In this document: piece by piece, positions 8,489 to 17,538 of the stretch | How positions within the stretch are numbered: position 1 is the first letter of the stretch | Layout of the letters: every line of letters begins with the position of its first letter | Origin: Azospirillum oryzae | GTDB lineage: Bacteria > Pseudomonadota > Alphaproteobacteria > Azospirillales > Azospirillaceae | Length of the DNA stretch: 64,000 nt | Assembly: GCF_008364795.1 (NCBI RefSeq) | Contig: NZ_VTTM01000018.1 | Span: forward strand, 1-64,000 | Direction: 5' to 3' | Notes under the pieces: model-generated | The model's database searches: none | Told to the model about the DNA's origin: nothing | The model's input: the letters and a program-made list of their open reading frames with translations, nothing else | Translations under genes and position numbers: made by a program

Positions 8489-10606
8489 TTACGCCGGCAA
8501 TCCTTCCGCCGCAACCGGCGGGCCGACGCGGGTCGCCGGAAAGCGGATGGCGGCGGTGGTGCCGCGGCCCGGCTCGCTGTCGATGGACAGGCTTCCGCCA
8601 TGCAGGCTCATCAGATCGCGACAGATCGACAGCCCCAGCCCGGTGCCGCCGAAGCGTCCGGGGATGCTGCTGTCCGCCTGCTGGAAGGGCTCCAGGATAC
8701 GGGTCAGCGCCTCGGCCGGAATGCCGATGCCGGTGTCGCGCACCGAGATGGCGATCCCGCCGTCCTCCTCCCGCACCGCGCTCACCGTCACCCGGCCGCC
8801 GCGCGGGGTGAATTTCACCGCGTTCGACAGCAGGTTCAGCAGCACCTGCCGCAACGCGCGCTCGTCGGCCAGCAGGCTGGGCAGGCCGGGGGCGCAGTCC
8901 ACCGCCAGCAGCACGCCGCCGGCATCGGCCGGCACCGCGGCCAGCGCCCGGCAATTCTCGATGGCCGCGGCCGGTTCCTGCCAGCTTTCATCGAGCGTGT
9001 AGCGCCCGGCCTCCAGCTTCGACATGTCCAGCACGTCGTTGATGAGGTCGAGAAGGTGCCGGCCGCTGTTCTGCACATGGCGGGCATAGTCGCGGTAGCG
9101 CGGGCTGCCCAGCGGGCCGAACAGCTCGTGCAGCATGATGTCGGAAAAACCGATGATGGCGTTCAGCGGGGTGCGCAGCTCGTGGCTCATGGTCGCCAGG
9201 AAGGCGCTCTTGGCACGGTTGGCGGCCTCCGCCTGATCGAGCGCCGCGGCGAGCCGCGCCGCCGCCTCCACCCGTTCGGTGATGTCGCGCGCCTCGACCA
9301 CCAGCACCGTCACGGCGCCACGGTCGTCGAACACCGGCTTGATCGTCACGTCCATCACGCGGGTCACGCCGTCGGTGACCACGTCGGTCTCATAGCGGAC
9401 GAATCGTCCCGCCGCCGCTTTCTCGATGGACTGACGGAATCCCGCCGCCAGCTCGTCGGTGCGCGCCCAGCCGCGGAATTCCCAGGCGCGGTGTCCGACC
9501 AGGGCTTCGGCCGGCAGCCCGGCCAGCGCGCAGGCCGGCTGGTTGAGCGCCAGAACCCGTCCATCCGGCGACAGCAATCCCATGATCTGGAAACTGCTGT
9601 CGAACAGCGCCTGCGACCGCCGGTCGCTGGCCCGCAACGCCAGTGTCGTCGTCTCCAACCGCCCGAGCTGGCGCAAGGCCAGCAGGGCCAGCAGCGTCAC
9701 CACCACCGAAACCGCCGCGGTTTCCAGGACGCGTTTCCAGCGGTCGTTGTACCAGCCGGCAAGCACGTCGTCGGTGCGGATTCGGACATAGACGTACAGC
9801 GGCAACCCGGCCACCCGGCGGACTGTGCCGATGCGCTCGCGCCCTTCCGACGGGTCGAAGCCGGACAGCGTCCGCGCGGCTTCGCCGGCGGGCAGCCGCG
9901 GCAGAAAGGCGGCGAAGGCGGCGCGGTCCTGGTCCAGCCGCAGGCCGGTCCGCGAATAGGCCAGGACCGCGCCATTCTCGCGATAAAGCAGGATGATGCT
10001 GAGCGGCCCGATGGTCTGGCTGGCGTAGAGCCGGGTGAAGCGGTCGAGGTCGAGCACCGCCGCCGCCACGCCGCTGCCGTCCGTCAACGGCCGGATCATG
10101 GCCGCCCGCCAGCCGCCGTCGGCTGTCTGGTATGGCCCGACGAAGGCGGCCGAACCGTCGCGTACCGCGTCGGCCAGCGGGGTACCGGCGACCGAGGCCG
10201 TGGCGTCCAGGCCGGCGGCCTGCCGCACCCGTCCGTCCCGCTCCACGATCAGCAGGGTCCGCAGTGCCGGTCCGGGGCCGGCATCCGCGCCCGGCGGCCC
10301 AGCCGCGTCGCTCAGCAGATGAGCGGTGATGCGTCCACTTTCCGCCATGGTACGCAGCGAATAGCCGGCAACGACGATGACGCGGCGGGCGTCCTCCTCC
10401 AGAAGGATCGACAGGTTGACGGTCTGGCGCAGCCCGTCCTGGATCGCCCGGTCGCGCGCGCGGTCGAGGTCGGCGTAGGCGACCAGCCAGAAGCCGGCGA
10501 TCACCGCCACAAGCAGGCCGATGCGCAACGCGGCGACCGGCGGCAGGGACGACAAGCGCCACCGTCTCCCGTGTGCGCCACCGTCCGGTTCGGAGAGATC
10601 CGTCAA
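8489..10606 (-). CDS. PAS-domain sensor histidine kinase with extracellular sensor
   Basis: A 705-residue membrane kinase. A first helix at about 24-44 and a second at about 295-315 bracket a roughly 250-residue periplasmic sensor of the dCache/PDC type. A cytoplasmic PAS domain (about 335-440) is followed by HisKA with phosphoacceptor His475 in ATMSHELRTPLNAIIGF and by HATPase motifs NLLSNAVKF, VRDTGIGIP and GGTGLGLSI. There is no receiver domain and no response regulator next to it, so its partner must lie elsewhere. A 73-residue unknown protein follows downstream. The ligand is unknown. Confidence 0.9.
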   Translation of the reverse strand: MTDLSEPDGGAHGRRWRLSSLPPVAALRIGLLVAVIAGFWLVAYADLDRARDRAIQDGLRQTVNLSILLEEDARRVIVVAGYSLRTMAESGRITAHLLSDAAGPPGADAGPGPALRTLLIVERDGRVRQAAGLDATASVAGTPLADAVRDGSAAFVGPYQTADGGWRAAMIRPLTDGSGVAAAVLDLDRFTRLYASQTIGPLSIILLYRENGAVLAYSRTGLRLDQDRAAFAAFLPRLPAGEAARTLSGFDPSEGRERIGTVRRVAGLPLYVYVRIRTDDVLAGWYNDRWKRVLETAAVSVVVTLLALLALRQLGRLETTTLALRASDRRSQALFDSSFQIMGLLSPDGRVLALNQPACALAGLPAEALVGHRAWEFRGWARTDELAAGFRQSIEKAAAGRFVRYETDVVTDGVTRVMDVTIKPVFDDRGAVTVLVVEARDITERVEAAARLAAALDQAEAANRAKSAFLATMSHELRTPLNAIIGFSDIMLHELFGPLGSPRYRDYARHVQNSGRHLLDLINDVLDMSKLEAGRYTLDESWQEPAAAIENCRALAAVPADAGGVLLAVDCAPGLPSLLADERALRQVLLNLLSNAVKFTPRGGRVTVSAVREEDGGIAISVRDTGIGIPAEALTRILEPFQQADSSIPGRFGGTGLGLSICRDLMSLHGGSLSIDSEPGRGTTAAIRFPATRVGPPVAAEGLPA

Positions 10607-10834
10607 AGAGAATGGCCCGCCGCATCTGAATTCTGAAACGACGTCAAGCCGGAAAGGCCGGACGCGGCGAACTGTAGCATGCCGATGCGGGACATTTCAC
10701 GTTCGCATACCCCTGATCCGTGCAGAACCTGCGACGCGGTGCATGATGCCCAGTTCAGGAAAAGTTTGGCTCGACAAAGCCGCCCGCCCGCGCTTCTCTG
10801 CCCGACGATGATATGGAGGAGGGTCCGGACCGGC

Positions 10835-11077
10835 ATGCTGCAGGATTTCATCGATGGCCTGAGTCAGGGGCCGTTCTTGGGGCTGATGCTGTTCCAGATC
10901 GCCATCGTCTGGCCATTGTCGCGCATCCTGCGGCGGGCCGGCTTTTCGCCGCTGTGGGCCCTGTTCTCGCTGGTTCCGCTCGGGCATGTCGTTCCCATCG
11001 GCGTGATGGCGCACAGCCGCTGGCCGGTCCTGCCGGCGCGTCAGGCGCGCAAGGTCAAGGCACGGAGGACGGCATGA
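10835..11077 (+). CDS. Small membrane protein, twin A
   Basis: An 80-residue protein with two predicted helices: QGPFLGLMLFQIAIVWPLSR and, after GFSPLWAL, SLVPLGHVVPIGVMAH, ending in a basic tail. The ATG at 10835 is preceded by GGAGGAGGG, which decides the start over longer frames beginning at 10679. It overlaps the next gene by four bases. The two products are the same length and share the pattern G-x-SPLW...P...W-P, so they look like an ancient tandem duplication. No function is recognised; a heteromeric membrane assembly is a guess. Confidence 0.75.
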   Translation: MLQDFIDGLSQGPFLGLMLFQIAIVWPLSRILRRAGFSPLWALFSLVPLGHVVPIGVMAHSRWPVLPARQARKVKARRTA

Positions 11078-11316
11078 CGGAGACGGTGATCCATCTGGGC
11101 TTCTGGGAACTGCTGATCGGCTCGATCGTCACGATGTACATGCTGATCGCCGGCGGCTGGGTCCTGGCCAAGGCGGGGCGCAGTCCGCTGTGGATCCTGC
11201 TGCTGCTGTTCCCTTACATCAACGTCCTGGCGGTCTGGGCCTTCGCCTTCATGCGCTGGCCCTTCGTCGACCGTGCGCCCAACTCCACCGAACCGGGACC
11301 GGCCGACAGGAACTGA
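11074..11316 (+). CDS. Small membrane protein, twin B
   Basis: Also 80 residues with two predicted helices, around LIGSIVTMYMLIAGGWVLAK and WILLLLFPYINVLAVWAFAF, and the shared GRSPLW loop motif. It starts inside the stop codon of twin A, so the two are translationally coupled. It converges with irr, whose stop is 28 bp away. I do not recognise the family. A second residue pair, MRWP here and HSRWP in twin A, supports the paralogy. Confidence 0.75.
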   Translation: MTETVIHLGFWELLIGSIVTMYMLIAGGWVLAKAGRSPLWILLLLFPYINVLAVWAFAFMRWPFVDRAPNSTEPGPADRN

Positions 11317-11344
11317 GCGCGAAACGGGATCTGCAAGAAGAGGT

Positions 11345-11770
11345 TCAGCAATCGTCCTGGATCAGGCGGACGATCACGTCGACGCGGGCGACGCGGGTGC
11401 CGGCAGGAGCGGCCGGCAGGTTCTGCACCATCAGCCGGTCGGCGGGGATGTCCTCCAGCCGGCCGGTGGATTCGACGAAGAAATGGTGGTGATCGCTGGT
11501 GTTGGTGTCGAAATAGGACTTTCCCGCCTCCACCACCACCTCGCGCAGCAGGCCGGCGGCGGTGAACTGGTTCAGCGTGTTGTAGACCGTCGCCAGTGAA
11601 ACCGGCAGATCGGCGGACAGCGCCTCGCCATGCAGCTGTTCCGCGGTGACGTGCCGGTCGCAACCTTCGAACAGCAGCCGGGCAAGGCCGAGGCGCTGGC
11701 GGGTCGGGCGCAGACCGGCACCGTTCAGCCGGTCAAGGACTCGCTTGAAGGGACGTTCGGCGGTCATCAT
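11345..11770 (-). CDS. irr: Iron response regulator Irr (Fur family)
   Basis: A 141-residue Fur-superfamily repressor. The helix-turn-helix region GLRPTRQRLGLARLLFEG, the PVSLATVYNTLNQFTAAGLL segment and the HHHFF metal/heme cluster with flanking SYFDTNTSD match rhizobial-type Irr, which controls heme synthesis and iron uptake according to heme status. I chose the ATG pair at 11770. The open frame continues 49 codons further upstream, but that part does not resemble a Fur N-terminus. The GCPWH heme regulatory motif known in Bradyrhizobium is absent. The gene is convergent with the twin membrane protein pair. Confidence 0.85.
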   Translation of the reverse strand: MMTAERPFKRVLDRLNGAGLRPTRQRLGLARLLFEGCDRHVTAEQLHGEALSADLPVSLATVYNTLNQFTAAGLLREVVVEAGKSYFDTNTSDHHHFFVESTGRLEDIPADRLMVQNLPAAPAGTRVARVDVIVRLIQDDC

Positions 11771-11989
11771 GGGCGTGGCCCCCGTACTGTCGAATTCGGG
11801 ATCGAGCGTAAGGTCCAACACTGAACCGCGGCACATGGCCGCAATCTGTTCAACTGTAAAACCATTCGGAAAGGCCGCGCAAGCCATTGTAGCACCGGCG
11901 TCAACCGGACGGCACAAGCGCGGTGGACGAATGCAAAGGCCGCCGGCAGTCTCCCGCCAGCGGCCTTGCCCGTCCGATGATGCGCCCGG

Positions 11990-13387
11990 TCAGTAACCGG
12001 TAGCGATCCGTTCGACCAGCTGCTTCACCGTGGGGATGAAGCCGTCGTTGTAATAGGGATCGCTGGCGAAGCGGTAGGCGTTGTGCCCGGCGAACATCAG
12101 CTGGTTTTCGCAGTCGTCGGTATGGCTGACCGCCTGGAGCGTCTTCTGGATGCAGAAGGAACGCGGATCGGCACGCTTGCCCGTCGTCCCCTCCTCGTTC
12201 TGCGCCCAGTTGGAGAAGCCGCAGGCCGACAGGCAGCCCATGCAGTCGACCTGATCGTGCAGGATCTTCTCGGACTGCTGGGGCGTGACGAAGACCAGCG
12301 TGCTGTCCGGCGTCTTCAGGGCGGTGGTGAAGCCCTGGGAAAGCCAGCCCTCGGCGCGCTGCTTGTCGCTTTCGGTCACATAGACCGGACGGCCGCGCGG
12401 ACCGACCGGGAATTCGGCCGAATGCTCGCCCACCGGCTTGGACAGATAGGCGACTTGGCGTTCGGACCGGCCCATCAGGTCCAGCAGGAACGGGTTCTTC
12501 ACCGCCGACGAATAGAAGCCGGTGGGGGAGAAGCGGTTCAGGAAGACGTCGCCCGGCTGCAGCGCGACCAGCTTGCGCTTCCACGCCATGGAGATCGGGC
12601 TTTCCTGGGTCAGCAGCGGACGGGTGCCGAACTGGAAGGCGACCGGACCCAGATCGGGGTTGTCGATCCAGTCCTCCCACTCCGACAGCCACCAGACGCC
12701 GCCCGCCATCACGATGGGGGTGTCGTTCAGGCCGAAGCTGTTCATCATCTGGCGCAGGGCCAGGACGCGGGGGAACGGATCCTCCGGCTTCTGCGGGTCC
12801 TCGGAATTGGACAGGCCGTTGTGACCGCCGGCCAGCCACGGATCCTCGTACACCACGCCGCCCAGATGATCGCGGAACTTGTGGTAGGCGCGCAGCCACA
12901 GCGCGCGGAAGGCGCGGGCCGACGAGACGATCGGATAGTAATGGACGCCGTAGCGCACGGCGATCTCGGCCACCTTGTAGGGCATGCCGGCGCCGCAGGT
13001 GACGCCGTGGATCAGACCCTGGGCGCCTTCCAGCACGCCGTGCAGGATGTGCTCGGCGCCGCCCATCTCCCACAGGACGTTCATGTGGATACGACCGTTG
13101 CCGTTCGACGTCTCGTGCGCGATGCGCGCCTGGGCGATGCCGCCCTCGATGCCGAAGGCGATCAGCTCGTTATGGCGCTCGCGCCGGGTCTTGCCCTTGT
13201 AGATCTGCGGCAGAAGGTTGCCGTTCTCATCATAGCTGTCGGCGTTGACACCCGAGAAGGTGCCAATCCCGCCGGCCGCCGCCCAGGCGCCGGAGCTTTC
13301 GCCGTTGGACACGGCAATACCCTTGCCACCCTCGACGAGCGGCAGAACCTCCCGGCCGGACATCGGCAACGGCTTCAACGCCTTCAA
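11990..13387 (-). CDS. Nitronate monooxygenase-like FMN flavoprotein
   Basis: A 465-residue TIM-barrel flavoprotein of the nitronate monooxygenase / 2-nitropropane dioxygenase family, which oxidises nitronates with FMN. Visible features are GKGIAVSNGESSGAWAAAGG near the N-terminus, HGVTCGAGMPYKVAEIAVRY, and the glycine-rich MAGGVWWL and FQFGTRPLLT strands. It is longer than the common 320-380 residue form because of a C-terminal extension with the cluster CMGCLSACGFSNW and further cysteines, which could bind metal. I start at TTG 13387, four bases after GGAGGG. Substrate and the role of the cysteine extension are unknown. Confidence 0.8.
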   Translation of the reverse strand: MKALKPLPMSGREVLPLVEGGKGIAVSNGESSGAWAAAGGIGTFSGVNADSYDENGNLLPQIYKGKTRRERHNELIAFGIEGGIAQARIAHETSNGNGRIHMNVLWEMGGAEHILHGVLEGAQGLIHGVTCGAGMPYKVAEIAVRYGVHYYPIVSSARAFRALWLRAYHKFRDHLGGVVYEDPWLAGGHNGLSNSEDPQKPEDPFPRVLALRQMMNSFGLNDTPIVMAGGVWWLSEWEDWIDNPDLGPVAFQFGTRPLLTQESPISMAWKRKLVALQPGDVFLNRFSPTGFYSSAVKNPFLLDLMGRSERQVAYLSKPVGEHSAEFPVGPRGRPVYVTESDKQRAEGWLSQGFTTALKTPDSTLVFVTPQQSEKILHDQVDCMGCLSACGFSNWAQNEEGTTGKRADPRSFCIQKTLQAVSHTDDCENQLMFAGHNAYRFASDPYYNDGFIPTVKQLVERIATGY

Positions 13388-13629
13388 CGAACCCTCCAAA
13401 GACCGAACGTGGCATCCCGTGGGACGCCGGACCAAAGCGGCGGACTACCAGACGACGAAAGGCTCCACCGGAATCCGCGTGGGTTCCGGCGGGATCGCCA
13501 GTGCGGTTCTATATATGAGGAATTGGCGCGCCCTACGAGCGGATTCATCCCCTCGCGCAAAAAACGTTCACGATTTGCCGCAGTTGCGAACGGAAGCGTC
13601 AGCGTGTCGACCGGTCCCCCGGCGGATCA

Positions 13630-14385
13630 TCAGGCGCCCGATCCGGCGAGCGGCCCCAGTTCCCGCGCCAGCCGGCCGGGCGCGTCGGTGAAGACCGCCG
13701 ACACGCCCCAACCGAACAGCGTCCGGGCGCGCTCGGCGTCGTTGACGGTGTAGGACAGCACCGGCCGGCCGCTGGCACGGTATTCCGCCACGCTGTCGGC
13801 GGTCTGGCGGCTCTGGTCGACATTCAGGGTGGCCGCCCCGATGCGGTCGGCGATGGCGGCCCAATCGGCCGGCGGGTCCCACAGCAGATAGCCGCGCGGG
13901 ATTTCCGGCCACAGCCGCTGCGCCACCTCCAGGCAGGAAACCTCGAAACTGGAGAGCAGGAGCGGCCGGTCGGACGGCCACAGCGGCCGCAGGGTGTTCA
14001 GCGCCACCTCCGCCGTGATCTCCTCCTGCCCCGGATAGGGCTTGATCTCCAGGTTCAGCCCGAGGCCCAGCTCGCGGATCAGGTCCACCGCCTCCTCCAG
14101 CGTCGGCACCCGTTCGCCGACGAAGGCGGCATCGAACCAGCGCCCGGCGTCGAGCTGCTGCAACGCCGCCAGATCCAGCAGCGGCACGGCGCCGGTGCCG
14201 GTGGTGGTGCGGTCCAGCGTGTCGTCGTGGATCAGCACCGGCCGCTGGTCGCGGGTCAGCATGACATCCACCTCCACCCAGCGGGCACCCTGGCGGGCGG
14301 CTTCGCGGATCGAGGCGAGGGTGTTTTCCGGGGCGCTTTCCTTGGCGCCGCGGTGGCCGATCAGGCGGGGAAGAGTCGACAGCAT
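13630..14385 (-). CDS. Glycerophosphodiester phosphodiesterase
   Basis: A 251-residue GDPD-family enzyme that hydrolyses glycerophosphodiesters to glycerol-3-phosphate and an alcohol. The catalytic pattern is complete: GHRGAKESAPENT near residue 10, WVEVDVMLTRDQRPVLIHDD with the metal-binding Glu/Asp and catalytic His, then LNLEIKPYPG and the closing YTVND. No signal peptide is seen, so it is probably cytoplasmic, like UgpQ. The ATG at 14385 lies 66 bp from the divergent KamA-like gene, so the two share a short promoter region. Confidence 0.9.
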   Translation of the reverse strand: MLSTLPRLIGHRGAKESAPENTLASIREAARQGARWVEVDVMLTRDQRPVLIHDDTLDRTTTGTGAVPLLDLAALQQLDAGRWFDAAFVGERVPTLEEAVDLIRELGLGLNLEIKPYPGQEEITAEVALNTLRPLWPSDRPLLLSSFEVSCLEVAQRLWPEIPRGYLLWDPPADWAAIADRIGAATLNVDQSRQTADSVAEYRASGRPVLSYTVNDAERARTLFGWGVSAVFTDAPGRLARELGPLAGSGA

Positions 14386-14451
14386 GGGTCTCGCAGGAGT
14401 AAGAGCGGTCGCTTTCCTACATGACCCATTCCGTCGAAGCGGGAAAGAGCG

Positions 14452-15489
14452 ATGAAGGCCCTGCACAGCGTTTCCGATCTGGTGGCCGCCGGGCTTATGA
14501 CTCCGGAAGCCGGCGAGGCCGTACGTACGGTCGCCGACCGCTATGCCGTGGCGCTGACCCCGTACCTGCGCGAGACGCTGGCCGGACGTACGGACCCGCA
14601 GGATCCGCTCTATGCCCAGTACGTCCCCTCCCCCGCCGAGGCGTACAGCACGCCGGAGGAGCGCGAGGACCCGATCGGCGACGGCGCGCGCAGCCCGGTG
14701 AAGGGCATCGTCCACCGCTATCCCGACCGGGTGCTGCTGAAGCCGCTGCATGCCTGCGCCGTCTATTGCCGCTTCTGCTTCCGCCGCGAGATGGTCGGTC
14801 CGGGCGGAGAGGCACTGACCGCCGACGAACTGGATGCGGCACTCGCCTACATCCGCGATCACCAAGAGGTTTGGGAGGTCGTCATCACCGGCGGCGATCC
14901 GCTGCTGCTGTCGCCGCGCCGGCTGCGCGGCATCGTCCAGGCGCTGTCGGCCATGCCGCATGTCGGCATCGTCCGCCTGCACAGCCGCATCCCCGCCGCC
15001 GACCCGGAGCGCGTCACCCCGGAACTGCTGGAGGCGCTGACCGCCCCCGACCTCGCCACCTGGGTCGCCGTCCACATCAACCATGCCGACGAGCTGACCC
15101 CGCCGGTGCGGGCGGCCCTCGCCCGGCTGGTGGAGGCCGGCATCCCGCTGGTCGGCCAGACCGTGCTGCTGAAGGGCATCAACGATAGCCATGCCGCGCT
15201 GGAGGCGCTGTTCCGCGGCTTGGTTCGCAACCGGGTGAAACCCTATTACCTGCACCACCCCGACCTCGCCGCCGGCACCAGCCATTTCCGCCCGACCCTG
15301 GCGGAGGGGCAGGCGCTGGTGACCGGCCTGCGCGGAAAGCTGTCCGGCCTGTGCCAGCCCACCTATGTCCTCGACATCCCCGGCGGCCACGGCAAGGCAC
15401 CCGCCGCCGCGGCCTGGATTGAGGAGCAGGGCGGGGACCGGTATCGCGTCACCGACTTCACCGGGCGGGTCCACGACTACCGGGGCTGA
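14452..15489 (+). CDS. KamA/EpmB-like radical SAM aminomutase
   Basis: A 345-residue radical SAM enzyme of the lysine 2,3-aminomutase family. The iron-sulfur motif CxxxCxxC is seen in CAVYCRFCFRR near residue 101; VVITGGDPLLL and PYYLHHPDL are family landmarks. The short length without a long C-terminal domain fits EpmB-type enzymes that make (R)-beta-lysine for EF-P modification, although a catabolic lysine aminomutase role is possible. Neither efp nor epmA is in this window. GGGAAAGAGCG precedes the ATG. Confidence 0.85.
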   Translation: MKALHSVSDLVAAGLMTPEAGEAVRTVADRYAVALTPYLRETLAGRTDPQDPLYAQYVPSPAEAYSTPEEREDPIGDGARSPVKGIVHRYPDRVLLKPLHACAVYCRFCFRREMVGPGGEALTADELDAALAYIRDHQEVWEVVITGGDPLLLSPRRLRGIVQALSAMPHVGIVRLHSRIPAADPERVTPELLEALTAPDLATWVAVHINHADELTPPVRAALARLVEAGIPLVGQTVLLKGINDSHAALEALFRGLVRNRVKPYYLHHPDLAAGTSHFRPTLAEGQALVTGLRGKLSGLCQPTYVLDIPGGHGKAPAAAAWIEEQGGDRYRVTDFTGRVHDYRG

Positions 15490-15499
15490 GCGCCCGCCC

Positions 15500-15862
15500 T
15501 CAGATCGCCTCCGCCCCCATGCTCGCCACCCAATGGGCGACCCGCGCCTTCAGCGCGGCGGTGCGGGCGAAGGCGAGGTCCTCGTCCTCCAGCCGCTCGA
15601 CGATTTCAAAGGCCAGCGACTCGGCCCCATGGACGTTCCATGCCGCCTGCAGGCTGCGGTGCGGACAGCCGCCCATCTTCAGCTGGAACCAGAGGCGGTT
15701 CTGGATCTTGTCGAGATCGGGCGCGCCGCCCACCCACGCCGTACTGGCAGCCCCACAGCGGACGGCGAACACGCCGGCCACGCTCTTGCGCTCCTTGTAG
15801 GCCGCCACCGCCGCCTTGCGATCCTCTTTGCCAACCACGTCCAGCCTCACCGCATGCATCAT
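15500..15862 (-). CDS. GIY-YIG-like protein
   Basis: A 120-residue protein related to the small GIY-YIG nuclease family. The first strand reads GVFAVRC and the second AWVGGAPDL, so the signature is degenerate (GVF and WVG in place of GIY and YIG). The later NRLWFQLKMGG and HRSLQAAWNVHG segments match this bacterial subfamily. Loss of both signature tyrosines makes nuclease activity doubtful. It is convergent with the KamA-like gene, stops 11 bp apart, and lies downstream of the TspO-like gene on the same strand. Confidence 0.7.
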   Translation of the reverse strand: MMHAVRLDVVGKEDRKAAVAAYKERKSVAGVFAVRCGAASTAWVGGAPDLDKIQNRLWFQLKMGGCPHRSLQAAWNVHGAESLAFEIVERLEDEDLAFARTAALKARVAHWVASMGAEAI

Positions 15863-15917
15863 CGTTCCCGTCTAGTTATACCCGGGTGATATTCGACGCA
15901 AGGGTTTTATCCGGGTG

Positions 15918-16448
15918 TTATCCCCAGAGGGCCGGGGTGCCGAACAGTGGATCGGGGTTGATCAGCGCGTTGTGGATGCCAACCACCGATGCGAAGCCGG
16001 TCCACAGGATCAGCGGCGTCCAGATCACCGCGATGCCGCGGTCGTCCCGCGCCACCAGCGCGATGCAGACGGAGGTGATGATGAAGAAGGACACCGTCCA
16101 GGCCGCGGCGAGGATCGAACTGCCCAGCGTGAAATAGACGAGGCTGAAGGTGGCATAGATCACCCAGGTCACTGCCTGCAGGCCGATCAATAGGCCACGG
16201 CTGCGGATTCGCCGCGCCGGGTCGAGCAGGCGGATGTCGCCCCAGATCTGGAAGACGTTCAGCGAGAACCACATCACCGGGAACACCCAGCCCGGCGGCT
16301 GCAAGGGCGACGGCTGATGCCCGGCGAAGGGCTGGCCGCCGCGTTCGACGAAGCCCCAGGCGTTGACGATGACCCAGAACAGCAGGGGTTGCCACCAGCG
16401 CACCCGGAAGGGGGCGGGCGGTGGCGCGGTGTATGTGGCGTGGCTCAT
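15918..16448 (-). CDS. TspO/MBR-related membrane protein
   Basis: A 176-residue protein with about five hydrophobic helices. Tryptophan-rich motifs, PPGWVFPVMWFSLNVFQIWG in particular, match the TspO/MBR (tryptophan-rich sensory protein) family, which binds porphyrins and related ligands in membranes. The overall length is near the usual 160. The C-terminal part is more divergent than in canonical TspO, so a relative rather than an ortholog is likely. The ATG at 16448 starts MSHATYTAPPPAPFRVRWW. Confidence 0.7.
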   Translation of the reverse strand: MSHATYTAPPPAPFRVRWWQPLLFWVIVNAWGFVERGGQPFAGHQPSPLQPPGWVFPVMWFSLNVFQIWGDIRLLDPARRIRSRGLLIGLQAVTWVIYATFSLVYFTLGSSILAAAWTVSFFIITSVCIALVARDDRGIAVIWTPLILWTGFASVVGIHNALINPDPLFGTPALWG

Positions 16449-16494
16449 GCCCCGCCAGATAGCGCGGGGACCCCAATGGTCAAGTCAGCGCCCC

Positions 16495-17520
16495 TTAGCG
16501 CCGGGCGCCCAGCGAAGCCAGTTGGAACAGCACGCGGGCGCACAGCGTCTCGTCCGGCATGTTGGTGCGCTTGCAGTCGGCCTCGGCATCGACCAGCCGT
16601 TCCAGCGCCTGCCGGACATGGTTGGGCGACCAGTGGCGCGCCTGTTTGACCAGCCGGGTCTTCAGCTTGAAGAAGACCGGCGGGCGCAGCGACTCGACGG
16701 CCGCCTCCGGCGACTTGCCGGCGGCGACCTGCGCGGTGAGCAGCTGCAGGCGCTGGAAATGGCGCTGGGCGCCGCGCAGGATCGGCACCGGCGAAGTGCC
16801 CTCGGCGAACAGCCGCGCCAGCGAGCGGTCGAGGGTGGCGAAATCGCCCTCCGCCGCCGCCCACACCGGCTCGTCCATCGACAGGGCGGCGCTGTCGCCG
16901 ATGCAGGCCTGGGCATCCTCCAGCCGCACGCGTTTCCCGTCGCCCATATAGAGCGCCAGCTTTTCCGCCTCGCCGCGGGCCACCATGCGGTCGCCGACGA
17001 GGTTGGCGGCCAGGAAGCTCAGCACGTCGGGATCGGCGGTCAGCCCATGGCCATGCAGGATGTCGGCGATGACGCGGCCGAGCGACGCCTCCTCCTCGAC
17101 ATAGCAGGGAATCGCGGCGGCGGCGTCATCCCCCTCGAACAGAAGACGCAGCTTGGAGCGGGCCGACAGGTCGCCCGACTCGACCACCACAAGGCTGTCA
17201 CCCGGCGGCAAATTCTCGAAGAAGGCGGTGAAGGCGGCGGTGGCGTTGTCCTCCGCGTCGCGGACACGGATCAGGCGTCGGCCGCCGGTGAAGGAGATCG
17301 CCGCGGCTTCGTCCGCCAGCCGCGCCGGATCGTCGGCGATGGCGCGCCCCAGGAACTCGGCGACGCGGAACGGATCGGACAGATCCTGCACCACCGTCTT
17401 GCCCAGCGTCTGGGCGCGGTCGCGCACGAGGCCCGAGTCGGGGCCATAAAGCAGCACCGCCCGAACCTTGCGGTCCGGGCTGCGCAGAAAACCGTCGATC
17501 GCCTTGGGCTGGAGCTTCAC
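16495..17520 (-). CDS. holA: DNA polymerase III delta subunit
   Basis: A 341-residue clamp-loader subunit that opens the beta sliding clamp within the DnaX complex. The N-terminus KLQPKAIDGFLRSPD followed by VRAVLLYGPDSGLVRDRA, and the EAEKLALYMGDGKRVRLEDA region, are typical of alphaproteobacterial HolA. It starts at GTG 17520 after GGGGATG. It is the third gene of a leuS-lptE-holA run, a common housekeeping order, with only 18 bp after the lptE stop, so the three are probably one transcript. Confidence 0.92.
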   Translation of the reverse strand: MKLQPKAIDGFLRSPDRKVRAVLLYGPDSGLVRDRAQTLGKTVVQDLSDPFRVAEFLGRAIADDPARLADEAAAISFTGGRRLIRVRDAEDNATAAFTAFFENLPPGDSLVVVESGDLSARSKLRLLFEGDDAAAAIPCYVEEEASLGRVIADILHGHGLTADPDVLSFLAANLVGDRMVARGEAEKLALYMGDGKRVRLEDAQACIGDSAALSMDEPVWAAAEGDFATLDRSLARLFAEGTSPVPILRGAQRHFQRLQLLTAQVAAGKSPEAAVESLRPPVFFKLKTRLVKQARHWSPNHVRQALERLVDAEADCKRTNMPDETLCARVLFQLASLGARR

Positions 17521-17538
17521 CCGTGCATCCCCGGCCGG

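Noticed and set aside
11771..11917. N-terminal extension of Irr
   Set aside because: The 49 extra codons do not resemble a Fur N-terminus; the double ATG at 11770 gives the usual length.
11930..11970. Terminator after the nitronate monooxygenase gene
   Set aside because: An 8-bp AAGGCCGC/GCGGCCTT stem exists but has a long loop and no T run, so it was not listed.
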